From contig DATAUV010000117.1 of assembly GCA_036268075.1 (NCBI GenBank), positions 124,001 to 188,000 on the forward strand: a DNA stretch of 64,000 bases, read 5' to 3'. The first letter of the stretch is position 1, and the number at the start of each line of letters is the position of its first letter. Made by a program: the position numbers and the translations under genes. Below, piece after piece: positions 43,943-52,029 of this stretch. Source of the DNA: DATARH01 sp036268075. Lineage in GTDB: Bacteria; Pseudomonadota; Alphaproteobacteria; ATCC43930; CGMCC-115725. The notes beneath the pieces are model-generated. The model was not told the DNA's origin and did not search any database. It saw only the letters and a list, made by a program, of their open reading frames with translations.

Positions 43943-44140
43943 TCAGCAACACTCCTCTGGAGATGAGCTCGGCCCGGGTGGCCGTGGCCGCTTCGAATCG
44001 GGGGGCACATGGATTGTTTGATCGACCTGAAGGGGAATACCCTGGATATTGGAGCGCATGACGTAGATCGTGCCGTCTCCAAACGAGGGTTCGTCCACAT
44101 ACGACCGATCGATCGATCGGTCGTAGCGGTTACGTTGCAA
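43943..44140 (-). CDS. Candidate short peptide sharing the FGDGTI motif
   Basis: The frame reads SYVDEPSFGDGTIYVMRSN, then IPLQVDQTIHVPP and a Pro-rich tail ending EECC. FGDGTI matches both repeats of the 41442 peptide, and the underlying DNA is similar too. The start is uncertain: TTG 44140, or a GTG near 44098 that would begin VDEPSFGDGTI. No good ribosome site is visible. It lies upstream of the SARP gene on the same strand. It could be a divergent or worn paralogue of the repeat peptide. Confidence 0.4.
   Translation of the reverse strand: MQRNRYDRSIDRSYVDEPSFGDGTIYVMRSNIQGIPLQVDQTIHVPPDSKRPRPPGPSSSPEECC
44100..44125. promoter_or_regulatory. 26-bp perfect palindrome with three GATC sites
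   Basis: The sequence is an exact palindrome centred between 44112 and 44113, with a CGATCGATCGATCG core containing three overlapping GATC tetramers. It lies between the SARP gene and the XRE regulator, inside the candidate short frame. Such symmetry suits a dimeric repressor site or a methylation-sensitive switch. Confidence 0.55.
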
Positions 44141-44145
44141 CCCAA

Positions 44146-44510
44146 GCGTCTGACGTCGATGGCTGCGGTGTCCGTCGGCTACGCACTAGGCGAATTGCAG
44201 CCCGAATGGACGTTGGTCATTACGAGTGCTGCCGATCCTATTTGCTCGCTCTATCGGGGCCATCGGCCGGCAACTCTCATGTTGATTGAGCTGTCGGAGC
44301 ATAACGGGGATTCAACGGCAGATCCGCCTGTGAGCAGGAAACAAGGGGGCACCCCGGACGCAGCGGCCGGGGAGCTTGTCCGTTCGATTGGGGTGGATTG
44401 ACCGGCGATCGGCGAATGTCTTAAAGCGATTGCGCTGACACCGATCATAGCCGTAAGTTGCAGGCCTCTCGTATCGGTAGAAATGCCATCTGGGTACGAA
44501 GGAACGGGCT
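44146..44510. other. Gap without a convincing gene
   Basis: Open frames exist on both strands here but none shows family motifs, a good ribosome site or the codon pattern of neighbours. GC is lower than in flanking chromosomal genes. It probably holds the promoter of the XRE regulator. Confidence 0.5.
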
Positions 44511-44939
44511 TTGCGGCAATTGAACGTGCAGAAAAATTCGGACAGCCGGATCCCGAGCCCAATCGATCAGCATGTCGGAGCTCGGGTTCGGTTCCGACGC
44601 GAGTCGAGCGGGATGAGCCAGAGCGAACTGGGGGTGGCTGTTGGCATTACCTACCAGCAGGTACAAAAATACGAACGGGGGCTTAATCGAATAGGAGCGA
44701 GTAGGCTGTTGGAAATCGCCTCCGTCCTCAATGTACCCGTCGCATTTTTCTTCGAGGACGACGATCCGACCAAAATGGCCGTGCTACAACCGGCTAGCGG
44801 CGGCGATCCCTTTGAGCTGGAGGAGACGAATGAACTCCTCACCGCGTACTTTCAGATCAAGGATGCAAACGTTCGGCGCCGGTTCCGTGAATTAGGAACC
44901 GAGCTGGCTGCGGTCCTAACGAGGGGGAAATCCTCGTAG
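44511..44939 (+). CDS. XRE-family helix-turn-helix regulator
   Basis: The HTH is VGARVRFRRESSGMSQSELG followed by VGITYQQVQKYERGLNRIG, as in short alphaproteobacterial and phage-type repressors; an acidic FFFEDDDP and a helical C-terminus follow. 142 residues from TTG 44511; a start at TTG 44520 or GTG 44526 is also possible. It may control the adjacent palindrome or the prophage. It is convergent with the prophage late operon. Confidence 0.85.
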   Translation: MRQLNVQKNSDSRIPSPIDQHVGARVRFRRESSGMSQSELGVAVGITYQQVQKYERGLNRIGASRLLEIASVLNVPVAFFFEDDDPTKMAVLQPASGGDPFELEETNELLTAYFQIKDANVRRRFRELGTELAAVLTRGKSS

Positions 44940-45013
44940 CCGAATGCGTGCAACGGCCAGCACGTTGCACGCGGCAAGAGCGCTGGAGCGGGAGGCGCCC
45001 TAGATCGCGGGCA

Positions 45014-45060
45014 CAAAAAAGCCGCCTCCAGGCCCGGTTTCCCGAACCTGAAGGCGGCTT
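45014..45060 (-). terminator. Rho-independent terminator of the prophage late operon
   Basis: On the minus strand AAGCCGCCT pairs with AGGCGGCTT (45019-45027 with 45052-45060), extended by CCAGG/CCTGA-type inner pairing, and is followed by a run of six T. It lies 40 nt after the methylase stop. Confidence 0.88.
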
Positions 45061-45099
45061 GTCGACAAGAACCTGTCGGAATGGTGGGTAGACGATCGG

Positions 45100-45906
45100 T
45101 TAATTGCTGATCAGCAGCTCCGTCGCCGGCGTGCGCTGCGCTTGGCCGCCCGTGTATGTCGTCTCGACCTGGCGCAGGGCGAAGGCGCTGAAGATCTCGC
45201 GTATCGCCGGCACATCATTGAGCGACATGATGAAGCGGCCTTTGATGTCGCCCAGGATCTCGGCGAGGCGCCCGAAGTCGGCGCGCGCAAAGATCCCGCG
45301 ACCGTAATAGGTCTCGCACCCGTAGTACGGCGGGTCGAGATAGAAGAGCGCGCCGGGCCGGTCGTAGCGGGCGATGAAGGCCTCGTAGGGCAGGCATTCG
45401 ATCACGACGTGCGAGAGCCGTTCGTGGATTTCCTCGAGGACGGGGACAAGCCGCGGCAGGTTGAACCGAGGACCGCCGGTCCGGGTCACACCGAAATGGC
45501 GGTCCGCGACGAGGCCGCCGACGGCGAGCCGTTGCAGGTAGAGAAACCGAGCCGAGCGCTCGAGGTCGGTCAGAGTCTCGGGATCCTGCTTCATCAGCCG
45601 TTCGAACTCGGCGCGGCCTGACAGTCGCCATTTGAGCATGTCGAAGAAGGCTTGCTCGTGCCGCTGCAAGACGCGGAAGAACGTCGCCACATCACGGTTG
45701 AGGTCGTTTATGACCTCGGTCTTGACGGGCGCCGGCCGCCGCAGAAAGACACCGGCGCCGCCGATGAACGGCTCGCCGTAGAGATCGTGGGGGATTTTGA
45801 CGATCTCCGTGATGATCGTCTTCGCGAGCAGCTTCTTGCCGCCCATGTACGGAAAAGCCGGGCGCGTCGGGGAAACCGACGGCCCGGCCATATCACTCGA
45901 CAGCAT
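45100..45906 (-). CDS. Phage-type DNA adenine methyltransferase (D12 class)
   Basis: The N6-adenine methylase motifs are AFPYMGGKKLLAKTI (SAM-binding), EPFIGGAGVFL and the catalytic DPPYYG. It is the last gene of the late operon. The role is probably protection of phage DNA or control by methylation; its target site is unknown. I start at ATG 45906 (MLSSDMAG, 268 residues); an ATG at 45891 is possible and a frame to 46023 adds poor sequence. Confidence 0.9.
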   Translation of the reverse strand: MLSSDMAGPSVSPTRPAFPYMGGKKLLAKTIITEIVKIPHDLYGEPFIGGAGVFLRRPAPVKTEVINDLNRDVATFFRVLQRHEQAFFDMLKWRLSGRAEFERLMKQDPETLTDLERSARFLYLQRLAVGGLVADRHFGVTRTGGPRFNLPRLVPVLEEIHERLSHVVIECLPYEAFIARYDRPGALFYLDPPYYGCETYYGRGIFARADFGRLAEILGDIKGRFIMSLNDVPAIREIFSAFALRQVETTYTGGQAQRTPATELLISN

Positions 45907-46067
45907 CGGGGACCCTTTGCAAGACTTGCCGCCGTCGCTCGCGAGCGATGACGGGACGGCCGTTACGACGGCCGCGTGGCGGTCGTGCGAGGGCCCACCT
46001 CGCGGTTCGGGGTGTCTCACCACCCCGGACCCCCGTGCCTATCGAGGGACGGGGGAAGAATAGCCGA

Positions 46068-46313
46068 TCAGCTTGCGCCGTGCATCTCGGCTGCGGCCTG
46101 GGTCATCTGCCTGACCGCGACGTTCGCGGCAATCGCCGAGTTCGCGTCGGTCAGGTAGCCGGCGATCGTCGGATTGAGCCCGGCGATGTAACTGAGCGCC
46201 GTGGAAGCGGCCGACGAGCCCAGCAGCGAGTTGATATTGGTCGTGGTCAGCACACCACAAGCCGCGAGGGCGCTGATCGCGCTGGCGGCCAGAAGGAGAC
46301 GAAGCCGCCTCAT
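46068..46313 (-). CDS. Small phage lipoprotein (possible lysis protein)
   Basis: 81 residues with a lipoprotein signal, lipobox ALAAC (Cys near 19), followed by a Ser/Thr/Asn-rich segment. The position after holin-like and lysozyme genes suggests an outer-membrane spanin-like role, but no spanin signature is clear. Its start overlaps the next upstream gene as ATGA. Confidence 0.6.
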   Translation of the reverse strand: MRRLRLLLAASAISALAACGVLTTTNINSLLGSSAASTALSYIAGLNPTIAGYLTDANSAIAANVAVRQMTQAAAEMHGAS

Positions 46314-46528
46314 TTCACGGCACTCGTGTTGGCGTGGACCGCGGCGAAGACGGCCTCGCCGAAGGTAACGAGGTCTTCGGCGACCTTGACGCCCTTGATC
46401 ATCACGGCATCACCGCTCGTTGCCTCGGCGATGGCCGCCTTCAGGACCGCGGCGTTCGCCAGCGCGGCGCTGGTGATCGGTTCGGCTTCCGCGAGCGCGG
46501 CGGACAGCCATTTCGGCATTTCAGGCAT
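46310..46528 (-). CDS. Hypothetical phage protein (72 aa)
   Basis: ATG 46528 (MPEMPKWLSAALAEAE) follows AAGGAG. The protein is Ala-rich and helical without clear membrane segments. It is coupled to the small lipoprotein gene and lies in the lysis region; function not recognised. Confidence 0.6.
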   Translation of the reverse strand: MPEMPKWLSAALAEAEPITSAALANAAVLKAAIAEATSGDAVMIKGVKVAEDLVTFGEAVFAAVHANTSAVK

Positions 46529-46667
46529 GGCATGGCTCCTTGGGTCGGCACGGCTATGGATTGGCACGCCGGCGAGGGGGCGAACCCCACCCGCAGGCGG
46601 CCTCAATCGCGCGGCGCCATGCCGGAAACCGCGCGGTCGAGTTCTGTTCGGCGAAAGGGTCGGTCGG

Positions 46668-46853
46668 TCAGGTCGGCGGGGGCGGCACGTAAGCGAATGC
46701 CGCCAGCAGCACACCGCTGAAACCGAGGATCAGGCTCTGCACGCCGGCATTGACCGCTGCCGGCGACTCCGGGACGGCCTTCATCAGATCGTGAAAGCGG
46801 AGCGCTGCCAGGGCGAACGCGCACAACCCGGCACCGAGACTCGCGAGGTTCAC
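46668..46853 (-). CDS. Holin-like small membrane protein (61 aa)
   Basis: The GTG at 46853 overlaps the upstream stop as GTGA. Two hydrophobic helices, LGAGLCAFALAALRF and LILGFSGVLLAAFAYV, joined by a short charged loop, fit a class II holin that lets the lysozyme through the inner membrane. The frame is buried in a longer shadow frame reaching 47123. Confidence 0.6.
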   Translation of the reverse strand: MNLASLGAGLCAFALAALRFHDLMKAVPESPAAVNAGVQSLILGFSGVLLAAFAYVPPPPT

Positions 46854-47437
46854 GCCGTCACCGCGTCGCTGCGGTAGAACCGGCTCATCCGGGCGACGTA
46901 GTAGAAGCCGTTCGGGCTCATCTGGCGCAGTTCGCCTTGGAATTCGGGCGGGATCAGCTCGCGGCAACCGTGCAGCGCCAGCCAGCAGCCGAGCGTCGAG
47001 CAGTCGAAGGCCAGTTCGCGCGGTCGACCCGGCACGTTCACGCCCTCGACGAAACCCTCGACGGTGCGCTCGGAATAAGCCGCGCCCTCGGTCTTGAGCG
47101 CGAGACACCAGAACGCGATCCATTCATGGCTGGTGACCGGCACCCGCACCGTCTCGGTGGCGGCGAAGCCGGCGTAGGCCTCCGGGCGGAACTGGACGCC
47201 GGGCCGGGCAGCCAGCGCGCCGTCGACAGCGTATCGAGCCCCGAATTCGTAGACCGCGTCGTCCTCGAGCTCGACCGCCGGGCCGAGCGACCGGACATCG
47301 CCGCCGCGCACGAGCACGCCGACGTGACTCCATCGCGGACCGCGATAGGCGAGAAAGCCGCCGGTGCTGCGATCGATCAGCCAGGACACCAGCCCCGGCG
47401 AGCGGACGAACCGGAAATCGAGGGTGTAGCCAGTCAT
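46850..47437 (-). CDS. Phage protein with NlpC/P60-like catalytic pattern
   Basis: 195 residues from ATG 47437 (MTGYTLDFRFVRSPGLVSWL). RWSHVGVLV and LAFDCSTLGCWLAL have the His and Cys placing of permuted papain-like (YiiX/NlpC-type) enzymes. It lies in the lysis cassette next to the GH25 lysozyme and overlaps it by ATGA. Role as second peptidoglycan enzyme is inferred. Confidence 0.6.
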   Translation of the reverse strand: MTGYTLDFRFVRSPGLVSWLIDRSTGGFLAYRGPRWSHVGVLVRGGDVRSLGPAVELEDDAVYEFGARYAVDGALAARPGVQFRPEAYAGFAATETVRVPVTSHEWIAFWCLALKTEGAAYSERTVEGFVEGVNVPGRPRELAFDCSTLGCWLALHGCRELIPPEFQGELRQMSPNGFYYVARMSRFYRSDAVTA

Positions 47438-48096
47438 GCGGCCTGCGGCAGAACGCCGGTCGAGTGCCAGGCGCGCAGCTCGGTCGCGGTGCCGACCCAC
47501 ACGGAGCGATCGACGTGGCCGGTAATGCCGGCAACTATCCCCGCCTCGGTGTACTGGTGGAGGTCGTAGGGTCGCGCAGCGGCGCGCCCCGGCGGCAGGC
47601 GGGGAGCAGCCTTAACGAGAGTCGCATAGTCGCCCACGCGGTTGCCGTCCGGGTATTCGGGCAGCATCAACGGCCAGCGCGCGAGGACCGGGTCGGCAGC
47701 CTTGAGCTGCGCCCAGCCATAGTAGCTGACAGGGTCGCGGCCGGTCGCGGCAGCGAGCGCTTGGCCGATCGCGACGACGGTTCCGACCGGCGCCTTCGTC
47801 TCCCAATCGATCATCGTGGGAGTGCCCTGGCCGACGCCCGACACCTTCAGGAAGTGCGCGGCCTGAACGGCGCCGACGATGCCGGGGTCGACGAAATGGT
47901 AGGGCACGACCATGAGGCCGGCCTTGATCGCCGCGACGCGGTTCTTTTCGAAGAGCGGGTCGGCATTGCCCGCCCCTTCGCTCGCCTTAATCAGCACCAG
48001 CGCAATCCCGGCCGCGGCGACCGCAGGCCAGTCGACCGTGCCGTTCCAATGTGAGACATCGATCACACCGTCGAAAACCGTGGCAGGTAGCTGCAT
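47434..48096 (-). CDS. GH25-family endolysin (lysozyme)
   Basis: Muramidase of 220 residues: GVIDVSHWNGTVDWPAVAAA begins the barrel, LVLIKASEG and PYHFVDPG follow, and TPTMIDWETKAP carries the DxE catalytic pair. No cell-wall binding domain or signal peptide is present, so release should need the holin. Confidence 0.92.
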   Translation of the reverse strand: MQLPATVFDGVIDVSHWNGTVDWPAVAAAGIALVLIKASEGAGNADPLFEKNRVAAIKAGLMVVPYHFVDPGIVGAVQAAHFLKVSGVGQGTPTMIDWETKAPVGTVVAIGQALAAATGRDPVSYYGWAQLKAADPVLARWPLMLPEYPDGNRVGDYATLVKAAPRLPPGRAAARPYDLHQYTEAGIVAGITGHVDRSVWVGTATELRAWHSTGVLPQAA

Positions 48097-48142
48097 GGCG
48101 TCCCTCAGCAGTAGATGGCGGATTCGGCGGTGCGGATGCTCA

Positions 48143-48451
48143 TCACGACCCGTGCATGCCGAGAAGGTGCATGCCGAGGATCGTCAGGCCTGCCGCGGCG
48201 AGCGGAGACAGGACGTTGCTGGCCCAACGCACGAGCGACCTGACCGCCGAGCTGCCGCCCTGGGCAACCTCGACGGCGCGGAGACGATCGTCGACGCCGG
48301 AGCACCACTGGCGCATCTCCGTGACGTCGTCCCGCAGGCCCTCGACGGCCTCGCAAAGGCGGCCCATCGCCTCTGCATCCGCGCGTGCGTCATGGTCCGT
48401 GATGCCGCGCGCGAAAACTCGCGACGCGCTCCCGTTGTGCGTTGCGGCCAC
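48143..48451 (-). CDS. Phage protein with coiled coil and C-terminal membrane helix
   Basis: 102 residues from GTG 48451. Residues about 25-65 form a helix (AMGRLCEAVEGLRDDVTEMR) and the end is a membrane segment (LSPLAAAGLTILGMHLLGMH). This is the layout of XhlA-type lysis-associated proteins. Function inferred from layout and position. Confidence 0.55.
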   Translation of the reverse strand: MAATHNGSASRVFARGITDHDARADAEAMGRLCEAVEGLRDDVTEMRQWCSGVDDRLRAVEVAQGGSSAVRSLVRWASNVLSPLAAAGLTILGMHLLGMHGS

Positions 48452-48492
48452 TATCAGCCCTCAAATGGATGGGGCGCCCTACGGCGCCGGGG

Positions 48493-49305
48493 TTAAAACC
48501 GGCGATACCAAGTGCTGTTCGCCGACCGATACCGGAAGCCGATGCCGCCGTTGGCTGACAGCAGCATGGAACCGCCCAGGACGGTCTGGCCCGCTGCCGG
48601 CGATACCGTCAGCGAAGTGATGGTCTGCGAGGTCGAGAGTTCGAAGAATTGCCCATCGTTGGCGCTGGGCGGCATGACGACGGTGAGGCTCGCGATCGTA
48701 CCCGCCGGGTCGATCACATAGGCCCCGAGCGCGGCCGGGGCCGTCAACGTGCTGCCCGCGGTGGGCTGCTGGTACGAATAGTTCGCACCGGCGCCGCGCG
48801 CCCCGAGCGCCGACCACGTCGCCGGCGTCGCCGAGACGAGGCGGCAGTTGCTCGCGCCGCCGTCGTATTCGAGCTTCACGTATTCGTAATCACCGTGCGC
48901 GAGCGTGATGCCGCCGACAGCTCCGACGCCGGGGATCAGGATGTTCTGTCCGCCCCCCGCCGTGTTGACGATCATCCCCTTACCGTTGTCGGTGATGAAG
49001 GCCATCGACCAGCCGTCGGTGAGGGTGCTGTAGCCGGGGAGGGTGACCGTAAGGGCCGAGCTCGTCGTGTTGTAGCTTGACAGCACCTTGCCGCCGTCGG
49101 CGACGATCGCGGTGTAGCTCGAGGAGCCCGACGGGAATTGGTAATTCGGGCCCGGTCGCACCCGCGCGGCACCCCCGGCCGTCGCGCCGTCCTGAACAAC
49201 GATGGCCCAGTCGTCGGTCGACAGCACCATCTCGCCCTGTGGGCCCGTATAGGACGCGACCTGGCTGTTGCTGCCGCGGCCGACCTGCAACTGGATGTGC
49301 GCCAT
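48493..49305 (-). CDS. Phage tail fibre protein with shared module
   Basis: 270 residues. After a short N-terminal adapter (MAHIQLQVGRGSNSQVASY) comes one copy of a module of about 110 residues (FPSGSSSYTAIVADGGKVLS to LEYDGGASNCRLVSATPAT) that is also repeated four times in the tail spike at 53863. The C-terminal part is a different beta-rich domain. Likely binds host or attaches to the tail tip, since it follows the tail-tip gene by 12 nt. Confidence 0.8.
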   Translation of the reverse strand: MAHIQLQVGRGSNSQVASYTGPQGEMVLSTDDWAIVVQDGATAGGAARVRPGPNYQFPSGSSSYTAIVADGGKVLSSYNTTSSALTVTLPGYSTLTDGWSMAFITDNGKGMIVNTAGGGQNILIPGVGAVGGITLAHGDYEYVKLEYDGGASNCRLVSATPATWSALGARGAGANYSYQQPTAGSTLTAPAALGAYVIDPAGTIASLTVVMPPSANDGQFFELSTSQTITSLTVSPAAGQTVLGGSMLLSANGGIGFRYRSANSTWYRRF

Positions 49306-49317
49306 CGCTGATCTCCT

Positions 49318-51558
49318 TTAGGGCAAGAGCCCGAGGTCGATATCGCCGGCGAGCGTGTCGGTGACGACGCCCAGGTTGGCCTCGGCGATGATCGACGTGC
49401 CGACGATGCCCAGATCCTCGTTGTTGCCCGCCGCGAGCAGGCTGAGGAAATTGCCGCTACCGCTGCCGTTCAGCAGGTAGTCGTAGGCGGTGACCGAAGA
49501 CAGCTCTTGAACTTGCTGCCCGAACAGATTGAAGGACAACAGCTTTACGAAGAGCGTCTTGCCGATGAGGTTCGACGGGTAGTCGTAGACTAGGATCCCC
49601 GGACCGCCGAGCGGCAGGCCGATATAGGCGAATGGTGACCCATTGGCGTGCGCGCTGATGGCACTCCCATAGGCGCCCCGGTAGAGGGTCGTCAGGCTGT
49701 AGCGCGCGGTCCCCGTCAGCGTCGCCGTCTCGTAGGAAATCAGCTCGCCATCGCAGTAGGAGAGCGTCACGTTGCTGGCGGCATCGCCCGACGACGCCGA
49801 GACAAGCTGACCCCCGCTTTCGGTCAGATTGACCTGCAGCGTGTCGCTGGTGTCCGGGTTTGCGCCGGCGAACGTGCCCAGCGGTGCCGCGAGGACGCCC
49901 TGTCGACAATCGCCGTAGATCGACCCGATCTGCCGATAGGTCGAGCCGTCCGTCGACACCCAGACCTGAGCACCGCCCCACTGGTCGCCCCCCGACGTGC
50001 CGATGACCACCTCGTCGGTGCCACCCGAGAGACCCGGCGGCGGTTCGAAGATGATCGGCGCGTTCGCGTTGCCGGGATCGGCGTAGAGGTTGAGCGGAGC
50101 GCCCGCGCTATTGCCGCCGGCGAAGACCGGCGCTGAGCTAGACGCGCCCGGCAGGCCCTCGGCCGTGATCTGCAATTCGCCGTTGTCGTCTTCGTCGATC
50201 TGGGTGATCCGCACCGGCGTCGGCGTGGTGAGGCCAATCCCCGGGTCGGTGATTTCGATTACGTCCATCGGTTCCAAAAGACAGAACCGCCACGGCAACT
50301 GAAATTTGAAGGTGTTGCGGTTCCACTGGCCCCGCGAGACCTGCATGTACCCGCTCGTGTAGGTCGAGCCCGGATTGGTGAAGCAATGCGCCTCTTTCGA
50401 CGGCTCGGTGCGGGCCCCGTAGTTGTCGATCGCGCCTTGGTCGAAGTAATCGACTACGTTGGGGTTATAGCTGTTGATCGTGTCGTAATATTCGAGGCTC
50501 ATCCAGTTGGTGATCTGAGCCGGATCGTTGCGCGTCATCACGACAGGATCGGAGCCCGTGTCGGTCGACGACCGCGCATCGCCCTGCCACGCCACGTAAT
50601 CGTCGTCATCGACGCTGTACTGGACCGCGAGGCTCGGCGACCACGATGCCCCGTTACCGCTGAGGTCCGTCAGCCAGTACGGCACGATCTTCAGCATCGC
50701 GCCCGACCACACCGGCGCGGCCACGGTGAGTTCGCAAATCTGCTGTAGCCACGATCCCGCCGCCTGGCTGCGGTTCAGGAGCAGCGACATGGCGAGCTGC
50801 GCCGCCTGGCAATAGCTCCCGAAGGTCGACAGCGTTCCGGCGATATCGATGTTCTCGGCCGGGAAGCCGGCGCCGTAGCGCGGGTTCGCCAGCAGGTCGA
50901 GAATGATCAGCGCCGGGTTGCAGTCGGCCGGGTAAGAGGGGCCGCAACCCGAAAACGACAGGCCGGGGATCGTCGGGCAAGCGAGACCGTTGCCCGGGGC
51001 ATACTCGGTCGTCGAAAAGCTCGCCCACCAGCCCGCGCTGCCGAGCATCGACATTTCAAAGCTGACGTTCGGCAGCGCCGGGGTCTGACCCAGATCCAGC
51101 GGCGTGCCGGTGACGTAGCCGGTGCCGGAATACCCGATGACCGGCGAATTCGGGTCTTCGGAGAGGAAGACCGGATCGGCCGCTTGCCCGTCCACCCCGT
51201 CGTAGAAGTTCATCCCCACGAGATTGAAGAGGCTGATGCCCCCGTTCGACCAGACCCGGTTGAACGCGCCGCCCGCGGCGGTGACAGCGGCGGGCCCTTG
51301 GCAAATCGCCATCGCCACGTTGACGGTGTAATTGACGTCGCCGGTCTTCTTGCCGCCGCCGCCCCCACCTCCGCCGCCGCCCTTACCGCCCTTGCCGTTC
51401 CCGCCGTTGAAGCCGAATCCTTCGAGCAGGTTGATCGCGAGGCGCTGCGTGCCGTAGCCGATGACGACCGGGCTCCCCGCCTGCGACGTGTTGTATCGCA
51501 GGCTCGCCGTCGGCAGGCTGGAGAACGCATTGGTGAAAGGCCGGGCTCCGCCTCCCAT
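49318..51558 (-). CDS. Phage tail tip / host-specificity protein (GTA gp15-like)
   Basis: The 746-residue protein sits in the position of GTA gp15 and lambda J. Segments RYNTSQAGSPVVIGYGTQRL, WRFCLLEPMDVIEITDPGIG and PVRITQIDEDDNGELQITAE are typical of the phage-tail_3 type hub/receptor protein. Near residue 35-55 there is a Gly/Lys stretch with ten glycines in a row (encoded near 51350-51400). It lacks the N-terminal TIM-barrel of the GTA protein, being shorter. Confidence 0.85.
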   Translation of the reverse strand: MGGGARPFTNAFSSLPTASLRYNTSQAGSPVVIGYGTQRLAINLLEGFGFNGGNGKGGKGGGGGGGGGGKKTGDVNYTVNVAMAICQGPAAVTAAGGAFNRVWSNGGISLFNLVGMNFYDGVDGQAADPVFLSEDPNSPVIGYSGTGYVTGTPLDLGQTPALPNVSFEMSMLGSAGWWASFSTTEYAPGNGLACPTIPGLSFSGCGPSYPADCNPALIILDLLANPRYGAGFPAENIDIAGTLSTFGSYCQAAQLAMSLLLNRSQAAGSWLQQICELTVAAPVWSGAMLKIVPYWLTDLSGNGASWSPSLAVQYSVDDDDYVAWQGDARSSTDTGSDPVVMTRNDPAQITNWMSLEYYDTINSYNPNVVDYFDQGAIDNYGARTEPSKEAHCFTNPGSTYTSGYMQVSRGQWNRNTFKFQLPWRFCLLEPMDVIEITDPGIGLTTPTPVRITQIDEDDNGELQITAEGLPGASSSAPVFAGGNSAGAPLNLYADPGNANAPIIFEPPPGLSGGTDEVVIGTSGGDQWGGAQVWVSTDGSTYRQIGSIYGDCRQGVLAAPLGTFAGANPDTSDTLQVNLTESGGQLVSASSGDAASNVTLSYCDGELISYETATLTGTARYSLTTLYRGAYGSAISAHANGSPFAYIGLPLGGPGILVYDYPSNLIGKTLFVKLLSFNLFGQQVQELSSVTAYDYLLNGSGSGNFLSLLAAGNNEDLGIVGTSIIAEANLGVVTDTLAGDIDLGLLP

Positions 51559-51567
51559 GACGTGCGC

Positions 51568-52029
51568 CTAGAACCGGGTGAAAAAACGCCGCAGGCGCGG
51601 GCTTCCGTCGCGGCGGTACGCCAACAGCGCGTCGCCAGCGTCGCCGCGGCAGACCTTCCCGATGCGCCAATACGCATGGATCAAGCGCGGCCACGCCGGC
51701 GCGACGATCGCGCCGTGCGAGTACAGCCGGCCGAACTGGAAGATGACGAGGTCGCCCGGCTCCGGCGTGCGGCCGGCGGGCGGTCCCTCGTATTCGGTCG
51801 AGAACGAGGTCAGGTAGCTAAGGAACCATTCCTCGTCGCGGTGCATCGCCCAGTCGGGCGGGTAGTACGGCACGTCGACATGCGGGATGTGGCCCAGAGC
51901 CTCGTAGACGCCGAGCTGGAAATTGCCGCAGTCGACCCCGACGCCCTTGATCCGCGCCTGATGGTGAAACGGGGTGCCCAGCCAGCTTTCAGCCTCGGCG
52001 ACAACCGCATCGCGTCGTGGATCACTCAA
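51568..52029 (-). CDS. NlpC/P60 tail-associated peptidase
   Basis: 153 residues: VVAEAESWLGTPFHHQARIK, then GVDCGNFQLGVYEAL with the catalytic Cys, and RLYSHGAIV with the His. It corresponds to GTA gp14, which opens peptidoglycan during DNA entry. The start is TTG 52029, overlapping the DUF2163 stop as TTGA. Confidence 0.87.
   Translation of the reverse strand: MSDPRRDAVVAEAESWLGTPFHHQARIKGVGVDCGNFQLGVYEALGHIPHVDVPYYPPDWAMHRDEEWFLSYLTSFSTEYEGPPAGRTPEPGDLVIFQFGRLYSHGAIVAPAWPRLIHAYWRIGKVCRGDAGDALLAYRRDGSPRLRRFFTRF

Noticed and set aside
44009..44401. Plus-strand frame of 130 codons
   Set aside because: It overlaps the FGDGTI frame and the long palindrome, has no family resemblance and no good ribosome site; it is likely a chance frame.
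44251..44562. Minus-strand frame of 103 codons before the XRE gene
   Set aside because: Composition and codon use look random, and it overlaps the start of the XRE gene.
45014..45060. Phage attachment site at the left end of the late operon
   Set aside because: The inverted repeat with a T-run is better explained as a terminator, and it shares no core with the tRNA-Gln 3' end.
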